Source: Anaerolineaceae bacterium (lineage in GTDB: Bacteria; Planctomycetota; Phycisphaerae; FEN-1346; JAACEH01). From it: a stretch of 5,152 nucleotides of DNA. The stretch is from the NCBI GenBank assembly GCA_011682595.1, contig JAACEH010000154.1, positions 1-5,152 of the forward strand. The letters are read 5' to 3'. How positions within the stretch are numbered: the first letter of the stretch is position 1; each line of letters starts with the position of its first letter. Under the pieces are notes generated by a model. It was not told where the DNA came from. It did no database searches and saw only the letters and a list, made by a program, of their open reading frames with translations. Shown piece by piece: positions 1 to 5,152 of the stretch. The position numbers and the translations under genes were made by a program.

Positions 1-2
1 AG

Positions 3-650
3 ATCAACGGTTCGCCGCGGATGCTCCACTGGCCGCAGGTCGCCGGCGTGGCCCTGCAGATGGCCCGCAGCAGCAGCCGGCCGCTGACCTTTCGTATCGA
101 GGAATTCGAACCGCGCGAAACCGCCCAGGCCATTTCGTTGCTGACGGTATGGGCCATGGCCCTGTTGGCCGTCTGTCTGGCGGTCGGCGGCGTGTGGCTG
201 CTGCTGAAGACGTCGGACTACGGCAACCGGCTGGCCGATATCCAGCAGCGGGCCGCCACCTTCTGGAAAAATAGCAAAGTCGGCGGCACGATCCCCCCCC
301 TGGAAGATTTCCAAGCGGCCCTCAACAAGAAAATCAAGGCCCTTGACCTGCAGCTAAAGAAGGAGCGGCAAAACGTTGACGTGGCCGACCGCATGGGGGA
401 ACTGGCCCGCCACATAGCCAGCGTCCCGGCGGACATCACCATGGAGTTCTCGCGGATCGAGGTTAATGCCGAGTCGATTACGCTCCGGGGCAAGACGGGC
501 AGTACCGACGAGGCCGCGCGGCTAAGGAAACATCTGGATGCCGCCGGGGGCTTCAAGTGCGAGACGGTCAAAATCCAGCCGGACCCGCGCGACAAGAACA
601 AGGCGGAATTCGATTTCCGCATCACGTTTGTCAAGAAAAAGAAGAACTAG
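3..650 (+). CDS. GspL-like (PilM/PilN-type) secretion assembly-platform protein, 5'-truncated
   Basis: The reading frame is open to the left edge, and the ATG at 21 has no Shine-Dalgarno, so the gene starts upstream; 215 residues are visible. Residues 1-25 resemble the end of the actin-like cytoplasmic domain of PilM/GspL (a WPQVAGVALQMA stretch). A basic/acidic juxtamembrane segment with EEFEPRE recalls the GspL EFAP-type motif. One hydrophobic transmembrane segment lies at about 43-68, then a charged, probably coiled-coil stretch (70-140), then an alpha/beta domain (about 138-212) with the periplasmic ferredoxin-like pattern of GspL/PilN. Proteins of this type anchor the secretion ATPase to the inner membrane and pair with GspM/PilO. 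The next gene is GspM/PilO-like, six bases past the GGGAG-containing gap, which supports the call. The C-terminus is very basic (KKKKN). The alternative is a fused PilM-PilN of a type IV pilus; T2SS versus pilus cannot be decided here. Confidence 0.72.
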   Translation: MNGSPRMLHWPQVAGVALQMARSSSRPLTFRIEEFEPRETAQAISLLTVWAMALLAVCLAVGGVWLLLKTSDYGNRLADIQQRAATFWKNSKVGGTIPPLEDFQAALNKKIKALDLQLKKERQNVDVADRMGELARHIASVPADITMEFSRIEVNAESITLRGKTGSTDEAARLRKHLDAAGGFKCETVKIQPDPRDKNKAEFDFRITFVKKKKN

Positions 651-651
651 C

Positions 652-656
652 GGGAG
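652..656 (+). promoter_or_regulatory. Shine-Dalgarno deciding the GspM-like start
   Basis: GGGAG lies just after the preceding stop codon and 8 bases before the GTG at 665. The other in-frame starts, GTG at 656 and TTG at 659, overlap it or are too close, so GTG 665 is preferred. The short gap implies translation from the same transcript as the upstream gene. Confidence 0.6.
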
Positions 657-664
657 TGTTGAGC

Positions 665-1135
665 GTGAGCAAACCACTGATTGCCGCCACAGTTTTCGCC
701 GCCTGCGCCCTGGTGTTCCTGGTGACTATGGCGGTGCGCCATTCCGGCGCCAAGGACGCTTACAACGAGGCCGACATCCTATGGCAGAACAGCAAAGGGG
801 CTCAGCAGAAACTCGTCGACCGGATGGCCCAACTGTCCAAGGACAAAGGCAAGGTCCCCAAGAGCTTCGACGTCCCGAGTATGATGCTCAACCTGAGCAA
901 ACAACTGAAGATCGACGCACCGGAGGTCAACAAACAAGGGGCTACTCGCGGACAGCAGCGCCATTCGGTCGTCTTTCCAAACCAGAGCCTTGACACCATA
1001 GGGAAGATCCTGTTGCAGATAAGAAAGCAGTTCAAGTTCCTGACCGTTCGCAATATCGAAGCCACCCGCTCCGCCGGCAGCGACGCCGCCACCTTCAAAT
1101 GGACTCTCACTATCGCCAGCCCTCTGCAACAGTAG
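665..1135 (+). CDS. GspM/PilO-like inner-membrane secretion protein
   Basis: This is a 156-residue protein read from a GTG start chosen by the GGGAG eight bases upstream; the frame stays open further upstream, but that part overlaps the preceding gene and has no hydrophobic or conserved look. A very short cytoplasmic N-terminus (VSKP) is followed by one transmembrane segment (about 4-24), a charged helical, probably coiled-coil region (about 27-82), and a small C-terminal alpha/beta domain (about 98-152) with the strand-helix-strand pattern of the GspM/PilO ferredoxin-like fold. GspM/PilO proteins form the inner-membrane platform together with GspL/PilN, and the upstream neighbour has exactly that architecture. 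The spacing of 14 bases indicates an operon. No gspN or secretin gene follows: the next gene is convergent, so the operon ends here. Sequence identity to classical GspM is low; the call rests on architecture and context. Confidence 0.65.
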   Translation: MSKPLIAATVFAACALVFLVTMAVRHSGAKDAYNEADILWQNSKGAQQKLVDRMAQLSKDKGKVPKSFDVPSMMLNLSKQLKIDAPEVNKQGATRGQQRHSVVFPNQSLDTIGKILLQIRKQFKFLTVRNIEATRSAGSDAATFKWTLTIASPLQQ

Positions 1136-1170
1136 CATCTGCCGCCTCGCGTCCCGCCGACAGACCAGAA

Positions 1171-1197
1171 AAACAGCCCCGCCGCTTCGTGCGGCAG
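1171..1197 (-). terminator. Possible weak intrinsic terminator in the convergent spacer
   Basis: A perfect 5-bp inverted repeat (GCCGC at 1181-1185, GCGGC at 1191-1195) with a 5-base loop can be extended by a G-T and a C-G pair. On the minus strand it is followed, after about five G-rich bases, by a short U-tract (CTGTTTTTC). It lies about 44 bases past the stop of the minus-strand gene. The stem is short and the gap before the U-tract is longer than usual, so efficiency is doubtful. There is no U-run on the plus side for the GspM-like gene. Confidence 0.35.
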
Positions 1198-1238
1198 AGC
1201 GCCATCTTTCTCCGCCAACCCGGCTGCGGACCTGATGT

Positions 1239-2972
1239 TCACGGCAACGCCGCGCCGACGCGGCTGCGAACGGCCAGCATGTCGGCCGTGGAAATAGTGC
1301 CGTTGCGATCCACGTCGAAGCGGGCCGTAGCCGCATCGACGGGCCGGCCGGCCTGCATCCGCACGGCCCGCATGTCGGCGACCGTCACCCGCCCCGAACC
1401 GTCCACGTCGCCGGCCAGCACCTTCAGTTCCAGCGAAGTGACGCCCGAGGCCCGCTGCTCGGCCAGGTTGCGAACCTGGCCGGCCAGCGAGACCGTGTAG
1501 ATGTCGCCGTCCGGCAGGTCGGAACTCAGTTGAACCGTCAGCACAGTCCGCGCGGCGTTGAGCCAGTGGCTGCTGATCCGCGATGACTGGTTCCCGTTGA
1601 CCTGGCCGACGATGCTCAGGGCCACGGCCTGTTCAACATAGCCCGACAGCGGCGAGGCGAAGCTCACGCCAATGCGCCGCAGGCCGCCGATTCGCGAGTA
1701 GACCCCGCCCGCATCGAGGGCCGTCGAAACTTCGCCGGCCGCACCGTGATTGACCTGGCCGGCCCACGAGACGACGCCCGGCCCGCCGGGAATTGCGCTG
1801 CCGTACCGCCACATGAGATAGGTCGGCGCACGGCCGAGGTCCGACCACCGGTTTCCGCGGCCCTCGGCGTCCCAGATTTCCTGCATCAGGCTGTCGAGCG
1901 TCGGGTAACCCGCGGGCGTCATTGCGGTGTACCTTATCAGGGCCGGGTACAGCGAGCCGCTGAACCCGCGACTGTAATCGGGCATCGATCCGTCGTTCAG
2001 CCAGAAGGTCGGCGGATTGTGATCGCCCTGCCAGGCCAGCAGGAGTTGCGAGTTGACGTACCGCTGCATGTCCTCGGTCGAATAGACCACCCCGCGGTTG
2101 AACAGCCGCGCGACCATGCCGACGCAGAGCGACGAGTAGGCGCCCTTGTGGTCGGTCCACGTCCAGTGGGCCCATCCGGCATAGGGCCCCGCGTCCCACG
2201 ACCCGGCCGGGTCCCAGTAATGCCACCAGTAGGCGTCGGCGGTCGTGTTGAGTCGGCACTGGCTCTTGAACCACTGGCCGATGGCCATGGCGTCATCCAG
2301 GTATTTCTGCTGCCCGGTCAGATCGTACATGCGCAGCAGAAACCGCGCGTAGTCGGCCTCCTTGTTGTTGCCCATCGTCTCGCCCGCCCGGCTGCCCGGC
2401 GGATTGTAGGTCGGCCACCTCTGAACCGAGCCGCTGCCTTGGGCGGGGTCGACCTGCGTGAAATACGGGCGGAAGCGGTCGTAGTGCTCCGCCCCGAGAG
2501 CGATGTACTTGTTGGCGTAGGGTTCGTACTCCGACAACTGCGGGTCGCGAAGCACCACCTCGGCCAGGTGCAGAAAGCAGCGCAGAATCCGGGCGCTGTC
2601 GCTGGGGTGCTCCGTGCCGTCCCTGGGCGGCCCGTACCCGGCTTCGACCCAACCGAGGTCGCCCTGGTAATTCGGCAACCGGTGACTGTACATGTACTCC
2701 AACCGATCGATCACCGCCGGAATGCGACTGATGTCCCGCGTCAACTCGTAGTCGTAAACGAAGGCCCGCAGAATGGGCACCGCCTTCCAGGACGTGTCGT
2801 GAATGTTGGGCATCATGTGGTAGTTGTTGCCGTCGGCGGCAATGTAGTAGCTCCGCCAGTTGACGTACAGGGGGTCGCTGGTGACACTTTGCCCGCGGAG
2901 GCACTGGGCAGAAGCGTGAGTAACGACAAGTGCCGACAGCACTGCGAGGATAAAGCGGAAAGCAGGTCGCAT
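1239..2972 (-). CDS. Secreted alpha/alpha-toroid-like protein with Ig-like and dockerin type I domains
   Basis: This 577-residue exported protein starts at ATG 2972, supported by GGAG eight bases upstream and by the signal peptide that begins exactly there; the longer open frame to 3092 encodes no sensible N-terminus. The signal peptide is 1-22 (MRPAF..., cleavage after ASA). Residues about 40-395 are helix-rich, with helix pairs such as KYLDDAMAIGQWFKSQ and a tryptophan-dense segment at 248-276, as in (alpha/alpha) toroid glycosidases, lyases and epimerases. I cannot assign a CAZy family or catalytic residues. Residues about 400-520 form a beta-sandwich resembling the SbsA-type Ig-like domain (GGLRR..VSF, LPDGDIYTV). 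Residues 521-577 are a dockerin type I domain with two complete calcium loops (D522-D533 and D553-D564; positions 1, 3, 5 and 12 filled). The C-terminal half is homologous to that of the upstream neighbour, so the two probably act at the same place outside the cell. The likely substrate is a polysaccharide, which is inference. Confidence 0.85.
   Translation of the reverse strand: MRPAFRFILAVLSALVVTHASAQCLRGQSVTSDPLYVNWRSYYIAADGNNYHMMPNIHDTSWKAVPILRAFVYDYELTRDISRIPAVIDRLEYMYSHRLPNYQGDLGWVEAGYGPPRDGTEHPSDSARILRCFLHLAEVVLRDPQLSEYEPYANKYIALGAEHYDRFRPYFTQVDPAQGSGSVQRWPTYNPPGSRAGETMGNNKEADYARFLLRMYDLTGQQKYLDDAMAIGQWFKSQCRLNTTADAYWWHYWDPAGSWDAGPYAGWAHWTWTDHKGAYSSLCVGMVARLFNRGVVYSTEDMQRYVNSQLLLAWQGDHNPPTFWLNDGSMPDYSRGFSGSLYPALIRYTAMTPAGYPTLDSLMQEIWDAEGRGNRWSDLGRAPTYLMWRYGSAIPGGPGVVSWAGQVNHGAAGEVSTALDAGGVYSRIGGLRRIGVSFASPLSGYVEQAVALSIVGQVNGNQSSRISSHWLNAARTVLTVQLSSDLPDGDIYTVSLAGQVRNLAEQRASGVTSLELKVLAGDVDGSGRVTVADMRAVRMQAGRPVDAATARFDVDRNGTISTADMLAVRSRVGAALP
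1242..1775 (-). repeat. Shared Ig-like plus dockerin module, copy 1
   Basis: This encodes residues about 400-577 of the toroid-like protein. It aligns along its length with the C-terminus of the neighbouring beta-helix protein: NHGAAG versus DHGAQG, GGLRRIGVSF versus GGLRRLRVTF, NQSSRIS versus DQSSLIS, RTVLTVQLS versus RVLTINLS, DGDIYTV versus NGDLYTV, and GDVDGSG in both. It is a diverged paralogous protein module rather than a recent DNA duplication. Confidence 0.85.
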
Positions 2973-2980
2973 GGGACGGG

Positions 2981-2984
2981 CTCC
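2981..2984 (-). promoter_or_regulatory. Shine-Dalgarno deciding the toroid-like gene start
   Basis: GGAG on the minus strand lies eight bases before the ATG at 2972 that opens the signal peptide. It selects this start over the GTG at 3092 at the head of the open frame. Confidence 0.6.
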
Positions 2985-3023
2985 GATAATGTAAAGTTTT
3001 ACGGAAGCAAGGCTTACACAGAG

Positions 3024-3054
3024 ATCATACCACAGACCCCGCCCCTCCGGGCAA
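3024..3054 (-). promoter_or_regulatory. Candidate extended -10 promoter for the toroid-like gene
   Basis: The minus strand reads TGGTATGAT: a TATGAT -10 hexamer (3024-3029) preceded by the TGn extended -10 element. The best -35 is a weak TTGCCC (3049-3054) at a long 19-base spacing. The predicted transcript start is near 3017, giving a leader of about 45 bases that contains the GGAG. This would allow expression independent of the upstream beta-helix gene. Planctomycete promoter rules are poorly known, so this is tentative. Confidence 0.35.
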
Positions 3055-3092
3055 ACCAGCCCCGGGCAGATCGTCCTCTTTGGGACACGCAC

Positions 3093-4922
3093 TCACCGGG
3101 CATTCTGCCGGGCGGCGATCATGTCGGCCTCGCTGATCGTTCCCGAGCCGTCCACGTCGTAGCGGGCGTTGGCGACCGTGGTCGCCTGGCCCAGCTTCCG
3201 GCGAATGGCTCGCACGTCGGCCGGCGTCCCCTGACCCGAGCCGTCCACGTCGCCGACCAGGGCGCGGATGACGATGTCCGCGTCGCCTGTCAGCGGCACA
3301 CCGTTGGTATTGACCAGCACCCTCGTGCAGATCACGGTGTAGAGGTCGCCATTCGGCGGCGCCGCAGAGAGGTTGATCGTCAGCACCCTCTGGCTGCCGT
3401 CCAGCGACAGGTCACTGATCAGTGACGACTGGTCGCCGCTGGACTGGCCGAAGATCGTCACCGCGCCGCGCCGCACGCTGGCCGGAGCGATCTCGCTGTC
3501 GAAGGTCACGCGCAGCCTGCGCAGGCCGCCCAGCCGCGGCTCGATGTAGTTGTCCACGATCGGCGTCGCGACCGGTCCCTGGGCGCCGTGGTCGACCAGG
3601 ATTTCCCATCCCGTGATCTGCGGACCGCCGCCGACCTCGCCGCGAATGGCCGCCCGCTTGGCCAGCAACAGTTCGAGGAACAGATCATGCAGCGACCGGT
3701 CATCGGCGGCATTGTACTCGTAGGCCCCGATGTCCGGGTTGGCATCGCGCGGTCGGCCAAGAATATCGACCGCCGGGGCGTTGGCCGGATCGCCGGCATC
3801 AATGGCCGCAGATCCGGCCTTGAGACGGAAATCGTGGGCATTGAAATCGGCGAAGAGTGTCAGCGGCGAGGCGTTGAAGCTGCCGGGGTCGCTCGGCGTG
3901 CCTTCGTGGACGATGTAGTTACGGGCCGTCAGGTACGGACTGCTCGGCCGGCCCAGAAAGCGGCTGGTGTTGTTCGTGTAAACGTACGACCCCCCGCCCC
4001 AGGCGTCCATGTAGATAAGTGCCCCGCCTCCGCTGGGGTCGGGCAGGCCCTGCTCCGGCGGAAACATGAACGTGTTATTGCGACAGACGACATTGTTGGT
4101 CGTCTCTTCCGACCAGGCCCTCAGGTGCGTGCTGATGATGACGTTGTTCTCGGCCAGCACGTCCTCGATGACGCCGCCATAGCGTTGGCCAAACAGCCCC
4201 TGGCCGGTAGTGTCGAAATAATTGCCGCGAATCGTCAGCCCCCGCACCGTCGTCGGTTGCCCGCCGTAGATTTGAAAGAAGTCCGGGTGCGCGCCGCCTT
4301 CAGGCGTGTTGTCGCGGAAGTAGTTGCCCTCGAACAGAATGTTCGACCCCGAGCCCAGGAAGAACCCGTCGGCTGTCGTGTGATAGGCCTCGTTCCAGCG
4401 GACAGTTACGTCGGTTCCGCTGAAAACGTAGGCCTTCGCCCCACCGGTCACGATGTTGCCTTCGATCAGAATGTCGCTGCCGGTGACCTTGAACCCGTAC
4501 AGCGTGGCGTGCCCGCCGGCCGTGCAGCCGCGAATCTGAAAGTGCGACACGTTGTCGAAGTGCAGCCCGACCTCGATGTCCAGATTCTGGAACCTCAGGT
4601 AGTCGCTGTTGCTGTAGGGACGAACGTAACCGTTGATGCGGACCAGCCCCTCGTGTCCCGGCGCGGGCTTGAGCGTCACGTAGTCGGTCGTCCGGTTCTT
4701 CGGCGGCGGACTGGGGAAGTCGTAGTTGCCGCCCATCAGCAGAATCCTGTCGCCGTCGTTAACCGTATTGAGTGCCTTGCTGATGGTGCGCCACGGCGAG
4801 CCTTGCGACCCTGCGGCGGAATCGCTTCCGGTGGTCGACACGTAATAGTCGGCCCCCGCGAGCGGAGCGGCAACAAGCATCCCCCAGGCCAGAACAAGCA
4901 GAAGGTGGCCACCTGGCCTCAT
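3093..4922 (-). CDS. Secreted right-handed beta-helix (pectate-lyase-like) protein with Ig-like and dockerin type I domains
   Basis: This is a 609-residue exported protein. ATG 4922 is chosen over the in-frame ATGs at 4937 and 4928 because GGGAGGA sits six bases before it and overlaps or abuts the other two. The signal peptide is 1-24 (LLLVLAWGMLVAAPLAGA, cleavage before DYYV). The mature N-terminus (YYVSTTGSDS..GSPWRTISKAL, then DGDRILLMGGNY) is the typical opening of PL9/DUF1565-like parallel beta-helix proteins. Rungs run to about residue 325 with an asparagine ladder (N156, N177, N200, N234, N260, N283, N318). Residues about 355-403 (DFRLKAGSAAIDAG ... GRPRDANPDIGAYEY) match the tail of choice-of-anchor Q beta-helix proteins. 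A helical linker (404-430) leads to the Ig-like domain (about 435-556) and the dockerin type I domain (557-609; loops D558-D569 and D589-D600). The fold suggests a polysaccharide lyase or a polysaccharide-binding adhesin. Catalytic residues cannot be assigned; H181, D185, H211 and D214 are merely conspicuous. Confidence 0.88.
   Translation of the reverse strand: MRPGGHLLLVLAWGMLVAAPLAGADYYVSTTGSDSAAGSQGSPWRTISKALNTVNDGDRILLMGGNYDFPSPPPKNRTTDYVTLKPAPGHEGLVRINGYVRPYSNSDYLRFQNLDIEVGLHFDNVSHFQIRGCTAGGHATLYGFKVTGSDILIEGNIVTGGAKAYVFSGTDVTVRWNEAYHTTADGFFLGSGSNILFEGNYFRDNTPEGGAHPDFFQIYGGQPTTVRGLTIRGNYFDTTGQGLFGQRYGGVIEDVLAENNVIISTHLRAWSEETTNNVVCRNNTFMFPPEQGLPDPSGGGALIYMDAWGGGSYVYTNNTSRFLGRPSSPYLTARNYIVHEGTPSDPGSFNASPLTLFADFNAHDFRLKAGSAAIDAGDPANAPAVDILGRPRDANPDIGAYEYNAADDRSLHDLFLELLLAKRAAIRGEVGGGPQITGWEILVDHGAQGPVATPIVDNYIEPRLGGLRRLRVTFDSEIAPASVRRGAVTIFGQSSGDQSSLISDLSLDGSQRVLTINLSAAPPNGDLYTVICTRVLVNTNGVPLTGDADIVIRALVGDVDGSGQGTPADVRAIRRKLGQATTVANARYDVDGSGTISEADMIAARQNAR
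3096..3620 (-). repeat. Shared Ig-like plus dockerin module, copy 2
   Basis: This encodes residues about 435-609 of the beta-helix protein and is homologous to the end of the downstream toroid-like protein. The dockerin has both calcium loops, but the first reads DVDGSGQGTPAD, with glycine where a hydrophobic residue normally sits at loop position 8. Its last helix is short, ending at ARQNAR. Confidence 0.85.
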
Positions 4923-4928
4923 CGTCAT

Positions 4929-4935
4929 TCCTCCC
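4929..4935 (-). promoter_or_regulatory. Strong Shine-Dalgarno deciding the beta-helix gene start
   Basis: GGGAGGA on the minus strand is followed by six bases and then the ATG at 4922. The two upstream in-frame ATGs overlap or directly abut it and so cannot use it. Confidence 0.75.
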
Positions 4936-4969
4936 ATCGGAAAGCCGACACCGAACAGTTAAAGGGCTC

Positions 4970-4984
4970 CCGGGACAAGCCCGG
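4970..4984 (-). other. Small GC hairpin in the leader of the beta-helix gene
   Basis: CCGGG and CCCGG form a perfect 5-bp stem around a 5-base loop between the predicted transcript start and the Shine-Dalgarno. No U-run follows, so it is not a terminator. It may be a leader stem that affects mRNA stability, or it may be chance in GC-rich DNA. Confidence 0.25.
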
Positions 4985-4995
4985 ATTTGTATTGA

Positions 4996-5025
4996 AGTAT
5001 ACCCTATAAACAGCCCTGTGGCCAA
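4996..5025 (-). promoter_or_regulatory. Candidate sigma70-type promoter for the beta-helix gene
   Basis: The minus strand carries TTGGCC (5020-5025), an 18-base spacer and TATACT (4996-5001), matching TTGACA/TATAAT at 4 of 6 and 5 of 6 positions. The surroundings are locally AT-rich compared with the rest of the window. The predicted transcript start is near 4989, giving a leader of about 67 bases. Confidence 0.55.
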
Positions 5026-5065
5026 TCCCTCCCGCCTCATGCCGGCAACATCAGGCCGGTAGGCG

Positions 5066-5105
5066 AAAAAAAACCGGGAAGCGCCGCGGCGACGGACGCT
5101 TCCCG
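5066..5105 (-). terminator. Strong intrinsic terminator downstream of the tRNA
   Basis: On the minus strand a perfect 9-bp stem (CGGGAAGCG at 5097-5105 pairing with CGCTTCCCG at 5075-5083) encloses a 13-base loop. One G and then eight consecutive Ts (5066-5073) follow it. It lies 16 bases past the tRNA 3' end, so it ends the tRNA transcript and insulates the beta-helix gene from it. Confidence 0.92.
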
Positions 5106-5121
5106 AAAACGAATTCTCAAA

Positions 5122-5152
5122 TGGTGGGCGTTGAGGGACTTGAACCGCCCGA
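5122..5152 (-). tRNA. tRNA 3' portion (identity unknown), truncated by the window edge
   Basis: The minus strand reads the T-loop GGTTCAAGTCC, then the 3' acceptor strand AACGCCC, discriminator A and an encoded CCA end (ACCA, 5122-5125). The implied 5' acceptor strand is GGGCGTT, which lies outside the window with the anticodon, so the amino acid cannot be told. The T-stem pairs except for a C-C opposition at canonical positions 51-63 (5147 and 5135) and one G-U at 50-64. The strong terminator just downstream supports a transcribed tRNA gene. Confidence 0.85.

Noticed and set aside
293..300. Run of eight Cs inside the GspL-like gene as a frameshift site
   Set aside because: The frame continues normally through it, and the protein on both sides has the expected coiled-coil features; slippage is possible but unsupported.
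779..1336. Minus-strand open frame of 185 codons overlapping the GspM-like gene
   Set aside because: It is antisense to a gene with a clear membrane segment and ribosome site, overlaps the end of the toroid gene, and shows no recognisable feature.
2904..2972. Lipoprotein signal (Cys at residue 24)
   Set aside because: The sequence before the Cys is ASAQ, which does not fit the L-x-[GA]-C lipobox; signal peptidase I cleavage after ASA fits better.
2970..3092. N-terminal extension of the toroid-like gene to GTG 3092
   Set aside because: The extra 40 residues would precede a perfect signal peptide, would cover the promoter-like element, and lack a ribosome site; ATG 2972 has GGAG.
1746..3425. 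559-codon open frame on the plus strand
   Set aside because: It lies antisense to the two exported proteins, crosses their intergenic spacer, and has the composition of a GC-rich shadow frame with no domain or start signal.
3588..5009. 473-codon open frame on the plus strand
   Set aside because: It is antisense to the beta-helix protein, rich in V/R/A/G shadow codons, and extends through the promoter and leader of that gene.
5042..5059. CCGGC/GCCGG inverted repeat past the tRNA terminator
   Set aside because: It has only five base pairs and no U-run, and the neighbouring 9-bp stem with eight Ts already explains termination.

Overview
This is a GC-rich bacterial window, most likely from a member of the Planctomycetota (Phycisphaerae-like or a related lineage). 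The assignment is inferred from two secreted proteins that both end in an Ig-like beta-sandwich followed by a type I dockerin module, a combination common in planctomycete exoproteins, next to a GspL/GspM-like secretion gene pair. No rRNA or universal marker gene is present to confirm it.

Layout. Positions 3-1135 (+ strand) hold the 3' end of a GspL-like gene (PilM/PilN-type architecture) followed by a complete GspM/PilO-like gene, probably in one operon. They are inner-membrane assembly-platform proteins of a type II secretion or type IV pilus-like machine. A 103-base convergent spacer with a small hairpin separates them from the minus-strand genes. Positions 1239-2972 (- strand) encode a 577-residue Sec-exported protein with an aromatic-rich, helical, probably alpha/alpha-toroid domain that I cannot assign to a family. 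Positions 3093-4922 (- strand) encode a 609-residue Sec-exported right-handed beta-helix protein of the pectate-lyase-like fold. The two C-terminal modules are clearly homologous. The spacer ahead of the 1239-2972 gene and the spacer ahead of the 3093-4922 gene each hold a candidate sigma70-type promoter and a usable Shine-Dalgarno. At the right edge is the 3' end of a minus-strand tRNA with encoded CCA, followed by a strong intrinsic terminator.

How the genes may work together. Both exported proteins look like extracellular polysaccharide-active or polysaccharide-binding proteins that share one attachment module. The adjacent GspL/GspM-like pair raises the possibility that they leave the cell through that machine, but the genes are convergent and only proximity supports this. 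No cohesin is visible, so the dockerin partner is unknown. No gene-free stretch exceeds about 200 bases. I see no CRISPR array, insertion sequence or prophage gene.
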